Below, piece by piece: positions 34,199 to 42,750 of a stretch of 64,000 bases of DNA (positions are counted from its first letter, which is position 1; each line of letters starts with the position of its first letter). Below the pieces are notes generated by a model, which was not told where the DNA came from, made no database searches, and saw only the letters and a program-made list of their open reading frames with translations. The position numbers and the translations under genes are program-made. Source of the stretch: UBA9611 sp965237595 (GTDB lineage Bacteria; Chloroflexota; Dehalococcoidia; Lucifugimonadales; UBA3495); contig CBDEFY010000004.1 in assembly GCA_965237595.1 (NCBI GenBank), positions 186,001 through 250,000 on the forward strand. Direction: 5' to 3'.

Positions 34199-35173
34199 AT
34201 GGCTGAGTTGTTAGGTCTGGGTTGCTCCCACGGGCCCATCATCCTCACCCCGCCGGAGGTCTGGCACAAAGGCCGTGAGCGAGTCTTTGGCCGGATTCCC
34301 GGTTACGAACCCCCGGCCCAATTGCTGGAGGAACTGGGAGAGGACAACGGCTTGACCCAGGACCGGCTGGACCAGCAGAAGGTTGTCGCGTCCTTCCAGG
34401 TGCTCCGGGACCGGCTCCACCAATGGGACCCGGACGTCCTGATGATTATCGGCGACGACCAAGCCGAGAATTTTTTGCAGGACAACCTGCCCCCCTTCTG
34501 CCTCTACACCGGAAGCGAGGCGGACGGCTATCCCTTCCGCCTTCCGGGGGTGAAAGAGAACCTATGGCAGGCCGCGCCGGAGACCAAGTTCACCTTTCGG
34601 TGCCCCCAGGACTTCTCCAGGGACATGCGCAACTCCCTGATCCGCGACGGCATCGACATGGCCTCGTCCAGCGCCTTGAAGGGCTGGGACTGGGGCCTGG
34701 CCCACGCCATCATCAACCCCCTGGTCTACCTGGACCCGGAAGGCAAGTTCCCCCTGCTGCCCCTATTCGTAAACTGCTACGGGGAGGAGGCCGGCCCCGA
34801 CTATCCACCCCGGCCCACGGCGCGCCGCTGTTACGAGGTGGGGCAGGCGATACGCCGGTTCTTGGACACCAGGGACGAGCGGGTGGCCGTGGTGGCGTCT
34901 TCGAGTTGGTCCCACAGCTTCCTGGCTCACAAGAATCAATGCCGTGCCATCGACCTCGAGACTGACCGCCGCTATCTGGAGCTGGTCCGGCAGGGAAAGG
35001 GCAGCCGATTGGCGGACCTGGCCCCCCCCCAGGAACTACAGGATCCGGGCGACCATGAGATATTGAACTGGATCATCGCCCTGGGAATCCTGGGCGACAT
35101 CCCGGCGGAGATAGTGGACGTGAGGGAGTCGCATACCCAATTGGCTTTCCGGGTGGCGGCTCTCTGGGGATAG
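34199..35173 (+). CDS. class III extradiol dioxygenase-like protein (LigB fold)
   Basis: A 324-residue protein of the catalytic LigB superfamily, which opens catechol-type rings next to the hydroxyls with non-haem iron. Visible: AELLGLGCSHGPIILTPPEV with the first histidine, VLMIIGDDQAENF, WGLAHAIINPLVYL, and VVASSSWSHSFLAHKNQ with another histidine. GGGAGG lies five bases before the ATG at 34199; longer frames upstream are rejected. It is followed in the same direction by an LLM oxidoreductase, suggesting joint breakdown of an aromatic or heterocyclic compound. Confidence 0.85.
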   Translation: MAELLGLGCSHGPIILTPPEVWHKGRERVFGRIPGYEPPAQLLEELGEDNGLTQDRLDQQKVVASFQVLRDRLHQWDPDVLMIIGDDQAENFLQDNLPPFCLYTGSEADGYPFRLPGVKENLWQAAPETKFTFRCPQDFSRDMRNSLIRDGIDMASSSALKGWDWGLAHAIINPLVYLDPEGKFPLLPLFVNCYGEEAGPDYPPRPTARRCYEVGQAIRRFLDTRDERVAVVASSSWSHSFLAHKNQCRAIDLETDRRYLELVRQGKGSRLADLAPPQELQDPGDHEILNWIIALGILGDIPAEIVDVRESHTQLAFRVAALWG

Positions 35174-35246
35174 CCCAAACGCTTAACGAAAACTTGCGGG
35201 GCCGCGCCGGTGCTCCGGCCCGGACCGCCAGACCACAGGAGAAACC

Positions 35247-36329
35247 ATGCACTACGGCCTTGTGATGGAATGCGACTACCGCTATGGCAATTCCCAGGAG
35301 GAAGCCTTTGACGAGGCCCTCGGCATGGCGGACGCGGCCGAGAAGGGCGGCCTGGACGGGGTTTGGCTGGCGGAGCGGCACTTCGCCGCCGCCCGCGATC
35401 CCCTGGATGCCCAGGGAGCGGGGATACCGTCCATTGTTTCGGCGCCTTTGATTATCTCCACCGCCATCGTCGCCCGGACCGAGCGCCTGCGGGTGGGAGT
35501 GGCGGTGAACGTGCTGCCCCTCAATCACCCAGTGCGCATGGCCGAAGAGGTGGCCACCTTGGACCAGATCAGCCATGGACGGGTGGATTTCGGCGTGGGC
35601 CGCAGTGGCTTTGCCAGAGCTTACGAAGGCTATGACATCCCCTACGGGGAAAGCAGGGAGCGCTTTCAGGAGAACCTGGAAATCATCCTGGCGGCTTGGA
35701 CCAACGAGCGGTTCTCCTACCAGGGAAAGTACTATAACTTCAACGACGTGTGTGTGATTCCCAAGCCATACCAGCAGCCGCATCCGCCGCTGCGCATGGC
35801 GGCTACGACCAAGGAGACGTTTCCCCAGGTGGGGATCTTGGGGTATCCCATCTTCGTGGGATTAAGGGGATTGGACCGGCCCGATTTGGTCCATCTTCTC
35901 GACGAGTACCGCAAGGCCTGGAAAGACGCCGGCCACGCCGGAAACGGAGACGTTTACCTGCGCATACCTATCTATGTCGGCGCGTCGCAGGACGAGGCCT
36001 ACGCCGATGCCGAAGAGAGCACCATGAGGTCATACCGGCGTATGGCCCAGAACTTCGCCCTATCGGCCTCAGCCGCGGGGGCTACCGCTTCTGAGGACCG
36101 TGCAGCGCGCGGCGAGCGTTTGGCCGCCGTAACCTACGAAGACCTGCTCCGAGACCGCCTGGCCTACGGCAGTCCCGATGGAGTGGCCGGTCTGCTGAAA
36201 GAGATTACCGAAGAATTGGGGCTCTCGGGTATCGTGGCCGAGACCAACGTGGGCGGGTTGATACCCCGGGAGAAGGTGGCGCGTTCCATCGAACTCTTCT
36301 GCAAAGAGGTTGTGCCGGCCCTTCGTTAG
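35247..36329 (+). CDS. LLM-class flavin/F420-dependent oxidoreductase
   Basis: Luciferase-like monooxygenase of 360 residues. Visible: GGLDGVWLAERHFAA, VGVAVNVLPLNHPVRMAEEV, ATLDQISHGRVDFGVGRSGF, and QQPHPPLRMAATTKETFPQV. Members use reduced FMN or F420. It follows the LigB-type gene by 73 bases, so one transcript is likely; a mono-oxygenation before ring opening would fit. Cofactor and substrate are not fixed by sequence. Confidence 0.88.
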   Translation: MHYGLVMECDYRYGNSQEEAFDEALGMADAAEKGGLDGVWLAERHFAAARDPLDAQGAGIPSIVSAPLIISTAIVARTERLRVGVAVNVLPLNHPVRMAEEVATLDQISHGRVDFGVGRSGFARAYEGYDIPYGESRERFQENLEIILAAWTNERFSYQGKYYNFNDVCVIPKPYQQPHPPLRMAATTKETFPQVGILGYPIFVGLRGLDRPDLVHLLDEYRKAWKDAGHAGNGDVYLRIPIYVGASQDEAYADAEESTMRSYRRMAQNFALSASAAGATASEDRAARGERLAAVTYEDLLRDRLAYGSPDGVAGLLKEITEELGLSGIVAETNVGGLIPREKVARSIELFCKEVVPALR

Positions 36330-36350
36330 CTTAGAAATTGGCACGGGCGG

Positions 36351-36465
36351 TAGGCGCGGGTCTCTGACCCGCCCTATTTCATTGCAGGAATAGTCGTCGA
36401 TGGAACGGTGAGTTCGAGCCCAAGACGGTTGAACCAAAACATTGCGGGTTGGAAACCCGCCCCTA
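36351..36465. repeat. two GCGGGT hairpin repeats
   Basis: GCGGGTC/GACCCGC (36356-36372) and GCGGGTT/AACCCGC followed by CCCTAC (36444-36460) are two stem-loops about 90 bases apart, between convergent LLM and HAD genes. The second belongs to the window's CCCCTAC hairpin family. They may serve as terminators. Confidence 0.45.
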
Positions 36466-36526
36466 CGGTTGCGGTTGCAAGGTGATTACATTTCCACCGA
36501 TGGACGGGAGTTCAGACGGGACCAGC

Positions 36527-37261
36527 CTAAAGCTGGGGCAGCACGTAGTCGTCGATGGCGACGACTAGGCCGTCTTCCTCCACGGTGGGGGCTACGAAAT
36601 CGGCGATGGCCTTGACCTCTTCCGGTGCGCTGCCCATGGCGATTCCGAACCCACAGGCCTCCAGCATGGGCAGGTCGTTGTGGCTGTCGCCCGCAGCCAC
36701 CATGTTTGCGGGGTCGACACCCAGCAGGGTCTTCCCCACCCGGGAAACTCCGGTGGCCTTGTTCACTCCGGCTAGTGTGAAGTCCACCGCCCACAGCCCG
36801 TTGTAGGGCAAGACCGCCTTGATTACGGTCATGTTCTTGCTGCCGCGGAAACTTTCGGCCAGGTCGTTGGCGGTCCCCTCGGCCAAGTCCAAGGCCGACA
36901 CCCGGATCAGGTCCCAGATGGGCACGTCGTCGAAGGTGCTGGCGGTGCCGCTGGCGTGGATGGCTACGAAGGCCGAGCCCATCTCCCTGAGTTTGGTGAC
37001 CACCGCTTCGGCGTTGGCCGGGCCCAAAGGCGCGGTCCATACAGACACCCCGCGCACCGGGTCCAGGATGTTGGCGCCGCCGTCTGATATCTGGGGAGTG
37101 GTTAGGCCCAGTTGCCGGGAATAACGCAACACGTCGGCCGGTGGCGATGAACACCGGAATGTGACCGGCCAATCGGGCGATGGCCTTCTGGACCACGGGG
37201 AGATCTTTTCGTCGGGGCCGATGATGGTCCCGTCCAAGTCCAGGGCCGCTGCCAGGATCAT
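36527..37261 (-). CDS. HAD-superfamily (Cof-type) phosphatase with an internal out-of-frame segment
   Basis: A 244-residue haloacid-dehalogenase hydrolase: ALDLDGTIIG with the nucleophile motif, NMTVIKAVLPYNGLWAVDFT, and MVAAGDSHNDLPMLEACGFG with the metal aspartates. Residues about 21-45 are not HAD-like. In another frame the same DNA reads VVQKAIARLAGHIPVFIATG, the expected second motif. One lost base near 37203 and a second indel near 37137 restore this. Either two base-calling errors or an inactivated gene. Family members dephosphorylate sugar phosphates or flavins. Confidence 0.8.
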   Translation of the reverse strand: MILAAALDLDGTIIGPDEKISPWSRRPSPDWPVTFRCSSPPADVLRYSRQLGLTTPQISDGGANILDPVRGVSVWTAPLGPANAEAVVTKLREMGSAFVAIHASGTASTFDDVPIWDLIRVSALDLAEGTANDLAESFRGSKNMTVIKAVLPYNGLWAVDFTLAGVNKATGVSRVGKTLLGVDPANMVAAGDSHNDLPMLEACGFGIAMGSAPEEVKAIADFVAPTVEEDGLVVAIDDYVLPQL

Positions 37262-37400
37262 TGCAAACCTCGGACCTTGTCCCGGTCCATTTGGGTTTCG
37301 TAACGAGGGCCCAAAATCAGTTAGAGAGGGAGCAGTCTCCCTCTCTAACATGGGTTGCGGTTTAACCCGTTTCTTGCAACGGGTCTGCCGGGTCTCCGGA

Positions 37401-37856
37401 TTAGTCGAAAACCAGTTCCTTGTTCTTCCGGTCGGGGTTTCGCATCTCGGCCAGACCGGCTTCGGCGGTGTCTTGGGAGTTGCAGAACAACTCAATGCCG
37501 TTGCCGTCGGGGTCTTTGAGGTAGATGCTCTTGGTCATGCTGTGGTCAGTGGTCCGCAGGTCCGATTTCTCGAAATACTCCTGCAGTTTGTTGTAGTAGT
37601 CCTTGAGCTCTTCGTAATCTTCCACCTGGATGGCCATGTGGTTCAGGCCCAGGCCGCCCTCGGTTACTTCGGCGGCGCCTTCGGGAGCCTGGAACAGGGC
37701 CAGGTCGTGGTGGATCGAGCCACAGGTCAGGAAGGTCCCGAAACCGGGTCGTTCCAGAGAAACCTCGAAACCCAAGACTTCGGTGTAGAACTTGGTTGAG
37801 GCATCTACATCTTTGACGTTGATGACCAGGTGGCCCACTCTCTTCGGCTTTGCCAT
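37401..37856 (-). CDS. VOC-family protein, catechol dioxygenase-like
   Basis: A 151-residue vicinal-oxygen-chelate protein. Visible: RVGHLVINVKDVDASTKFYT with the first metal histidine, LGLNHMAIQVEDYEELKDYY with the second, and YLKDPDGNGIELFCNSQ with the metal glutamate. The DPDGNGIEL end is that of extradiol dioxygenase/glyoxalase types. Substrate unknown; nearby catabolic genes make a ring-cleavage role possible. Confidence 0.88.
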   Translation of the reverse strand: MAKPKRVGHLVINVKDVDASTKFYTEVLGFEVSLERPGFGTFLTCGSIHHDLALFQAPEGAAEVTEGGLGLNHMAIQVEDYEELKDYYNKLQEYFEKSDLRTTDHSMTKSIYLKDPDGNGIELFCNSQDTAEAGLAEMRNPDRKNKELVFD

Positions 37857-38234
37857 ATCGGTCCTCCTAATCCTTCCCTGTTACTTGGGCGTTTTTGCTG
37901 GGATATTGATAATCCGTGTGTCGAATACTATACATTTTTAACCGCCAAATTCCAAGGGGGCGTGCGTAGCGTGCCGCCGTGTTCAGCCCTCCCGCTCCGG
38001 GAATCGCTGCACCTGGTCCATGGCGTTCTGTTTGTCGTAGCCCTGCCCTGCCTGCCGTGGCCACGCCCCAAACAAAGCAGGGTCTCTTTCTCATCGTGGC
38101 GTGGTATCGACTCTTGAGAATTTGTCGAAGCACGGCAGGGCAGGTTACGAACCTGCCCCTACCTCCCCGACTGCCGTTGCTGGGCCTCCTCCATCGTTCC
38201 GGCTTTCGCGGGAAAGACGGCGATATCGCCGGAT
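37857..38234. other. gene-free stretch with a hairpin repeat
   Basis: No coding frame stands out. It holds a hairpin GGGCAGGT/ACCTGCCC followed by CCTAC (38138-38161) and a copy of the CCGGCTTTCGCGGGAAAG repeat near 38200. Both occur elsewhere in the window. The promoter of the VOC gene is not expected here, as that gene reads leftward from 37856 and would have its promoter at the left end of this stretch. Confidence 0.4.
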
Positions 38235-38465
38235 TCAGTTCAATAGCGCCCCGGCGACATAATACCCGGTAACACTCAGCGCTGCGCTGGCCGTTACTCC
38301 CACCATTCCACCGATACGGTCGCCTTTGGCCACGGCAACTATGCCCATCAGGATGCCCAGCGGACCGAGTACGACCGGCGCCACAGCCAGAGACGCCAAG
38401 GCCATAACCATGCTAACTACGCTGTACCATCGACCCGTCATTCTTTGCGGCACGTCTGCCACCAT
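38235..38465 (-). CDS. small membrane protein with two spans
   Basis: A 76-residue protein with two hydrophobic segments (SVVSMVMALASLAVAPVVLG running into PLGILMGIVAVAKGD, then VGVTASAALSVTGYYVAGAL), in the style of DUF4190-type small membrane proteins. The ATG at 38465 has GGGAG ten bases upstream; a second at 38441 is possible. Function unknown. Confidence 0.5.
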   Translation of the reverse strand: MVADVPQRMTGRWYSVVSMVMALASLAVAPVVLGPLGILMGIVAVAKGDRIGGMVGVTASAALSVTGYYVAGALLN

Positions 38466-38746
38466 CGAAGTCCCACTCCCGCAGGGTGGGACGGTCAAGA
38501 GCCGGTGTACGATACGGTCTGCCTGCGGCCCCCGCTTAGCTATATCTTTCTGTCACGGCAAGGATACCGTCCGTTATTGTCAACTGGAATTGCTAATTCG
38601 GTAAGTATACCAGTTGCCGGATCAGGCGGGTACCGTTTCCTACAGGGTTGTGGTATGTTACCGGCGTCTTCTGAGCCTCAGGACGACCCCGTGCCAAGTT
38701 TCCCAGTTCATTGTTATGAGTACTAGATGCTTAGTAGGAGGAACGT

Positions 38747-39853
38747 ATGAAAGGCCGCATGGTTGTCTGCAAGGAATACGGCAAACCCTTTGTGATTGAG
38801 GAGTACGAAGTGCCCGAGCCCGTTCCCGGGGCGGTGATACTCTGCATGACCCAGGCCGGTGTCTGCGGCTCGGACCTGCACACCTGGCGCGGCGACCAAA
38901 ACAGCCGGGATATGCCGTTGCCGCCCACGGGCCGGGCCATGGGACACGAGGGCACCGGAGTGGTGGAAGTGCTGGGAGATGGCATCGAGGCCGATTCCGC
39001 CGGAGCGACCATCAAGAAGGGAGACCGGGTGGTCTACGCCGCCGTTTTCCCTTGTTACCACTGTCACCAATGCCTTAACGGCAACACCAACTGGTGCATG
39101 AACCGGAACTATCCCGCCGCTGGCGTCTGGCCCTATTTCACGGCCACCTACGCCGATTACCTCTACCTGCCGGCCCGCCACCCCTTCTTCAAGGTGCCGG
39201 ACGAGCTGGACGACAACCTGCTGGGGCCGGTGAACTGCGCCATGGGCACGGTCACCACCGGACTGGTCCGGGCCCAGGCCGGCCAGGGGGATTATGTGGT
39301 GATCCAAGGCGCCGGCGGCCTGGGTATCCACGCCACCGCCATGGCCAAGGAGATGGGCGCCGACCGGGTGATCGTCATCGACCGTCTGGAGAACCGCCTG
39401 CGACTGGCCGAGGAATTCGGCGCCGACCACACCATCAACATCGAAGAGTTCAACACCCCCGAGACCAGGGTCCGCCGGGTCAAGGAACTGACCGACGGCC
39501 GGGGCGCCGATGTGGTGATGGAACTGGTGGGCCGGGCCGAATTGCTGGCCGAAGGCATCGACATGCTGAGCAACGGTGGTACTTTCGTGGAGATCGGCGA
39601 CATCGTCCGAGGCCGGGAGGTGTCCATCGACCCCTCCAAGCTGCTCACCGGCAAGAGCATCGTCGGCTCCCTCATGTACAAACCGGAACTGCTGCCCAGG
39701 CTCTTGAACTTCCTGCTCCGCAAGAAGGACGTTCTGCCCTTCCACAAGATCGTCTCCCACAAGTTTCCTCTGGCCGAGGTCAATGATGCCTTCGCCCAAG
39801 CGGAATGGGACCAGAGCCAGACCCCCATCACCAGGGCCATGCTGGTTCCCTAG
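38747..39853 (+). CDS. zinc-dependent alcohol dehydrogenase-family protein
   Basis: Medium-chain dehydrogenase of 368 residues. Visible: GVCGSDLHTWRGD with a catalytic zinc cysteine, MGHEGTGVVEVLGDG with the zinc histidine and GHE, CYHCHQCLNGNTNWCMNRNY with structural-zinc cysteines (one position is His in place of Cys), and VIQGAGGLGIHATAMAKEMG for NAD(P). GGAGG precedes the start. It may oxidise a secondary alcohol or sugar; substrate unknown. Confidence 0.92.
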   Translation: MKGRMVVCKEYGKPFVIEEYEVPEPVPGAVILCMTQAGVCGSDLHTWRGDQNSRDMPLPPTGRAMGHEGTGVVEVLGDGIEADSAGATIKKGDRVVYAAVFPCYHCHQCLNGNTNWCMNRNYPAAGVWPYFTATYADYLYLPARHPFFKVPDELDDNLLGPVNCAMGTVTTGLVRAQAGQGDYVVIQGAGGLGIHATAMAKEMGADRVIVIDRLENRLRLAEEFGADHTINIEEFNTPETRVRRVKELTDGRGADVVMELVGRAELLAEGIDMLSNGGTFVEIGDIVRGREVSIDPSKLLTGKSIVGSLMYKPELLPRLLNFLLRKKDVLPFHKIVSHKFPLAEVNDAFAQAEWDQSQTPITRAMLVP

Positions 39854-40189
39854 GTCCCTAGCCCCCGGGACTCCATATCTGTACGCATTGTTTGTCCGCA
39901 GGTTGGGCGAGGAGCGATAGTAGCGACAAAGGAACAACCGCTGGTCCTTATAAAGCCAATGGAGGGCCTGGTCCGGGTGGCCAGGGAGAACGCCCAAAAA
40001 GCGGTGGACCGGCTCTTTGGGGTCAGAGGCGCCCACGGTTTGCTCGAGAGCGGCAACTTCGAGCGTTACTACCGCGACGTCCGCATGGGCACCCTCCACG
40101 CCGTGAGCACTCCCGACTTGGTGCGCGAACAGGTGGGCAAACACCTCTTCGACATCCCTCTGGACGTTCAGCCCCGCTGGGGCCAATAA
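39854..40189 (+). pseudogene. C-terminal remnant of an acyl-CoA dehydrogenase-like flavoprotein
   Basis: The frame from about 39959 encodes VARENAQKAVDRLFGVRGAH, GLLESGNFERYYRDVRMGTL and a short tail, which is the C-terminal helical end of an acyl-CoA dehydrogenase or DszC-like flavin monooxygenase (about 80 of some 380 residues). The upstream ~100 bases are open in the same frame but show no family features. It directly follows the dehydrogenase stop. Probably a deletion remnant. Confidence 0.6.
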
Positions 40190-40301
40190 ATTGCGTCCCC
40201 GGCCTTTCGGGCTGTGATAACATTCATCCGATTTGATCGTCCGGCCCGGTCTCAAGTCTTCGTCGCCAGAACTGCGAAATATCTACAGGAAGGGAACAAT
40301 C

Positions 40302-41372
40302 ATGAAATTTGGCATGATGTACGAGATTCAGATCCCCGAGCCCCACTATCCGGGCATCGAGAGTGAGCGGTACCACCAGGTCATGGCCCAAGTGGAGTTG
40401 GGCGACCAAGTGGGCTTCGACTACTTCTGGACTGTCGAGCACCACTTCCTGAACGAGTTTTCTCACTGCTCGGCGCCGGAGGTGCTGTACGGCGCAATAT
40501 CCCAGCGTACCAAGCGTATCCGCATCGGTCACGCGGTGGCCCTGCTGCCGGGTCAGTACAATCACCCGGTGCGGGTCGCGGAACGGGCGGCGGTTTTGGA
40601 CATCGTTAGCAATGGGCGCATGGATCTGGGGACCGGCCGTTCGACCACCCTGACGGAGATGGACGGATTCGAGGTCGACCCGGAACAGACCAAGGCCCAG
40701 TGGCAAGAAGCAATCCGGATGATTCCCAAGATGTGGACCGAGGACCCCTTCTCCCACCAAGGCGAGTTTTTCAACATCCCGCCCCGCTCGGTGATCCCCA
40801 AGCCGGTGCAGGACCCCCACCCGCCGATGTGGGTGGCCTGTAGCCAGCCTGACTCCTTTAAGGCCGCCGGCGAGATGGGCCTGGGTGTGCTCTGCTTCAA
40901 CCTGGCCGGTTACGACCAGCTAAACGAGCGGGTCGCCGCTTACCGGGCGGCATTGAAGCACGCCGATCCGGTGGGCTCATTCGTGAACGACCAGATTGCC
41001 GCTTTGGTCATTGTTCATTGCGGCGAGGACGATGAAGAAGCCCGGCGCATCGGCGCTCCCGAGGGTGAGTGGTTCGTCCAGAACGCGGAGCGCCTCTACA
41101 ACCCCTGGCAGGGCCGGGAGGTGCCCGATTCCTACCGGTACGCGGTGGACGCCATCCAGACGGAACGGGCCAACAAGGTGGCCCAGGACCACCTGGACTC
41201 GGGCGCCTTCGCCATGGGCGACCCCGACAATATTATCGAGGTGATGAAGAAGTATCAGGCTGCCGGGGTGGACCAAGTGCTGTGCTTCCTACAGCCGGGC
41301 CGGCTGGAGCACACCCGCATCATGGACTGCATCAAGCTCATGGGCTGCCACGTTATTCCCCACTTCGTTTAA
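40302..41372 (+). CDS. LLM-class flavin/F420-dependent oxidoreductase
   Basis: Luciferase-like monooxygenase of 356 residues, distinct from the gene at 35247. Visible: MKFGMMYEIQIPEPHYPG, DYFWTVEHHFLNEFSHCSAP, GHAVALLPGQYNHPVRVAER, AAVLDIVSNGRMDLGTGRST and VIPKPVQDPHPPMWVA. GGAAGGG lies about ten bases before the ATG at 40302; the longer frame is rejected. Substrate unknown. Confidence 0.9.
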   Translation: MKFGMMYEIQIPEPHYPGIESERYHQVMAQVELGDQVGFDYFWTVEHHFLNEFSHCSAPEVLYGAISQRTKRIRIGHAVALLPGQYNHPVRVAERAAVLDIVSNGRMDLGTGRSTTLTEMDGFEVDPEQTKAQWQEAIRMIPKMWTEDPFSHQGEFFNIPPRSVIPKPVQDPHPPMWVACSQPDSFKAAGEMGLGVLCFNLAGYDQLNERVAAYRAALKHADPVGSFVNDQIAALVIVHCGEDDEEARRIGAPEGEWFVQNAERLYNPWQGREVPDSYRYAVDAIQTERANKVAQDHLDSGAFAMGDPDNIIEVMKKYQAAGVDQVLCFLQPGRLEHTRIMDCIKLMGCHVIPHFV

Positions 41373-41560
41373 GGGGTTGCGTACCCCTACGTCTTGCTCC
41401 GGCGAAAGCCGGAATCCAGGATGCCTCGCTGGAATCGTCCTCGCGATGCCAAGGAAGCCGTTTGCCGCTCATGGTGAGCGGATAAGCAGGTTGAGTGCAA
41501 TGATGGGGAAGTCCTCAATGTTGCACGTCTGAATTCCGGCTTTCGCCGGAAAGATGGAAT
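41372..41560. repeat. cluster of short dispersed repeats
   Basis: AGGGGTTGCGTACCCCT at 41372-41388 is a hairpin that overlaps the end of the LLM gene and carries the CCCCTAC motif. CTCCGGCGAAAGCCGGAATC at about 41399 and GAATTCCGGCTTTCGCCGGA at about 41531 are two inverted copies of another dispersed hairpin, also seen near 38195. Confidence 0.5.
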
Positions 41561-41612
41561 GCCCCCATAAATTGCCCTTACGAGTCAAAGCCGGTACTGC
41601 TTAGGCAAAAAC

Positions 41613-41649
41613 AAAGGCCCCTTTCTCCCGGAGAGAAGAAGGGGCCTTT
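41613..41649. terminator. bidirectional intrinsic terminator candidate
   Basis: AAAGGCCCC and GGGGCCTTT form a nine-pair stem with a loop of about 19 bases, in which CTCCCGGAG can pair further. It lies between the LLM gene and the convergent desulforedoxin-like gene. Confidence 0.65.
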
Positions 41650-41668
41650 GAAATTCAGGGCCTAGCAG

Positions 41669-41812
41669 TTAGTCCGATGAAGGCAGTTTGCGGGGCTCTT
41701 GTAACTCCATGGCGGTGTCGCAGCAATCAATCTCGCCCTCGCCGCTTTTAGTGCAGAGCACGCTGCTGCCGCACTTTTCACAGACATAACGTTTGCCGAG
41801 TTGGTTGGCCAT
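41669..41812 (-). CDS. desulforedoxin-like zinc/iron microprotein 1
   Basis: A 47-residue gene. It opens MANQLGKRYVCEKCGSSVLC and continues KSGEGEIDCCDTAMELQ. CxxC followed ~15 residues later by CC is the desulforedoxin pattern (CxxC...CC), which binds one iron or zinc. GGAGG lies seven bases before the ATG. A second, shorter copy follows upstream at 41886. A role in metal binding or electron transfer is inferred. Confidence 0.75.
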   Translation of the reverse strand: MANQLGKRYVCEKCGSSVLCTKSGEGEIDCCDTAMELQEPRKLPSSD

Positions 41813-41885
41813 CTGTTGGTCCTCCGTGGGTGTCTTCTGGGCTGGTCTAGGGGGTGTTGTGCCAGGTAGGAGGGCCTCCGGTTAT

Positions 41886-42002
41886 CTACTTAAGTTCCAT
41901 GAGGGTCTGGCAACAGGCAAGGGCGCCGTCTCCGCCCTTGGTCACGATGAACTCAGAAGCGCACTTGGCGCATACGTAGCGTTTGCCGGTCTGATTAGCC
42001 AA
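41886..42002 (-). CDS. desulforedoxin-like zinc/iron microprotein 2
   Basis: A 38-residue gene starting at a TTG: the product begins LANQTGKRYVCAKCASEFIV (first residue read as Met) and ends GGDGALACCQTLMELK. It is a paralogue of the gene at 41669, with the same CxxC...CC ligands but without the nine-residue tail. The start is placed by the shared ANQxGKRYVC; only a weak ribosome site (GAG, AGAAG) is seen. Tandem duplication is clear. Confidence 0.65.
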   Translation of the reverse strand: MANQTGKRYVCAKCASEFIVTKGGDGALACCQTLMELK

Positions 42003-42109
42003 CTTCTCAGCTCCATGAGTGGGATACCTTGAGGCTAGGCCTAATTATAGACAAGCGAGATAGGGGATTCAACTTGGTGGGGCCCGGCAGGAGAGAAGAC
42101 CGTTAGAGC

Positions 42110-42610
42110 TTAGGCGCCCTCTGGGTCAGGCTCCTCGTCCGATGCTTGCGGCGCTGCCCCTTCGCTCTTGAACCGGACCAGGAAGGTTGCCTCTCCCAGA
42201 GGCACGCCGTCGAAGAGGATGGCGGCCGAGTGTACGCCTGGCTGCTGCACTGGGATGCGGAAGGTCTTGATCCAGCGTTGGAATAGAATGCCTTCCTCCC
42301 ATTCCACCTTTTGGGCCGGAGGGGTGTCCAGCGGGATGCCTGGCGTTTTCAGCGCGACAAACAGGTAGTGGTCGCCGGGTTGAACGCCGCCGATGCAGAA
42401 GACTAGGTTAACGTCCACGGTGGCCAAGACCGGGTCGTTGGGATCGGCGGGCCCGTCGGGCTCGGGCAGTTCAAGCAGGTCAATGATACCGTTCAGGCTG
42501 AGGTCGCCCCCGTCCTCTTCTTTGGTGTCTTTGCAGAACAAGGCGTATTTCAGGTATGGGTCGTTGGCTACTCCGGCCAATGCGGCGCCTCCCATCTCCG
42601 TTTTCGGCAA
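42110..42610 (-). CDS. DUF6941-like protein
   Basis: A 166-residue protein: NDPYLKYALFCKDTKEEDGG, LSLNGIIDLLELPEPD, VDVNLVFCIGGVQPGDHYLF and AAILFDGVPLGEATFLV. The opening (a cysteine followed by a statement of the type slnGiid) and the beta-rich remainder resemble the DUF6941 family of unknown function. The C-terminal 15 residues are acidic. Assignment is by eye. Confidence 0.6.
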   Translation of the reverse strand: MPKTEMGGAALAGVANDPYLKYALFCKDTKEEDGGDLSLNGIIDLLELPEPDGPADPNDPVLATVDVNLVFCIGGVQPGDHYLFVALKTPGIPLDTPPAQKVEWEEGILFQRWIKTFRIPVQQPGVHSAAILFDGVPLGEATFLVRFKSEGAAPQASDEEPDPEGA

Positions 42611-42750
42611 CGGCGATTTGCTTAACCAATTTTAGCATGGCCCTTGGTTACGGAAAACGGCGAACCACGGCAGTTCTCGCTTGCCCATTGCCAACCGTGG
42701 CCATTATTGAGAAACTAACCGCGTAATTTCGAGCCTAGGGGGTGGCCGCC

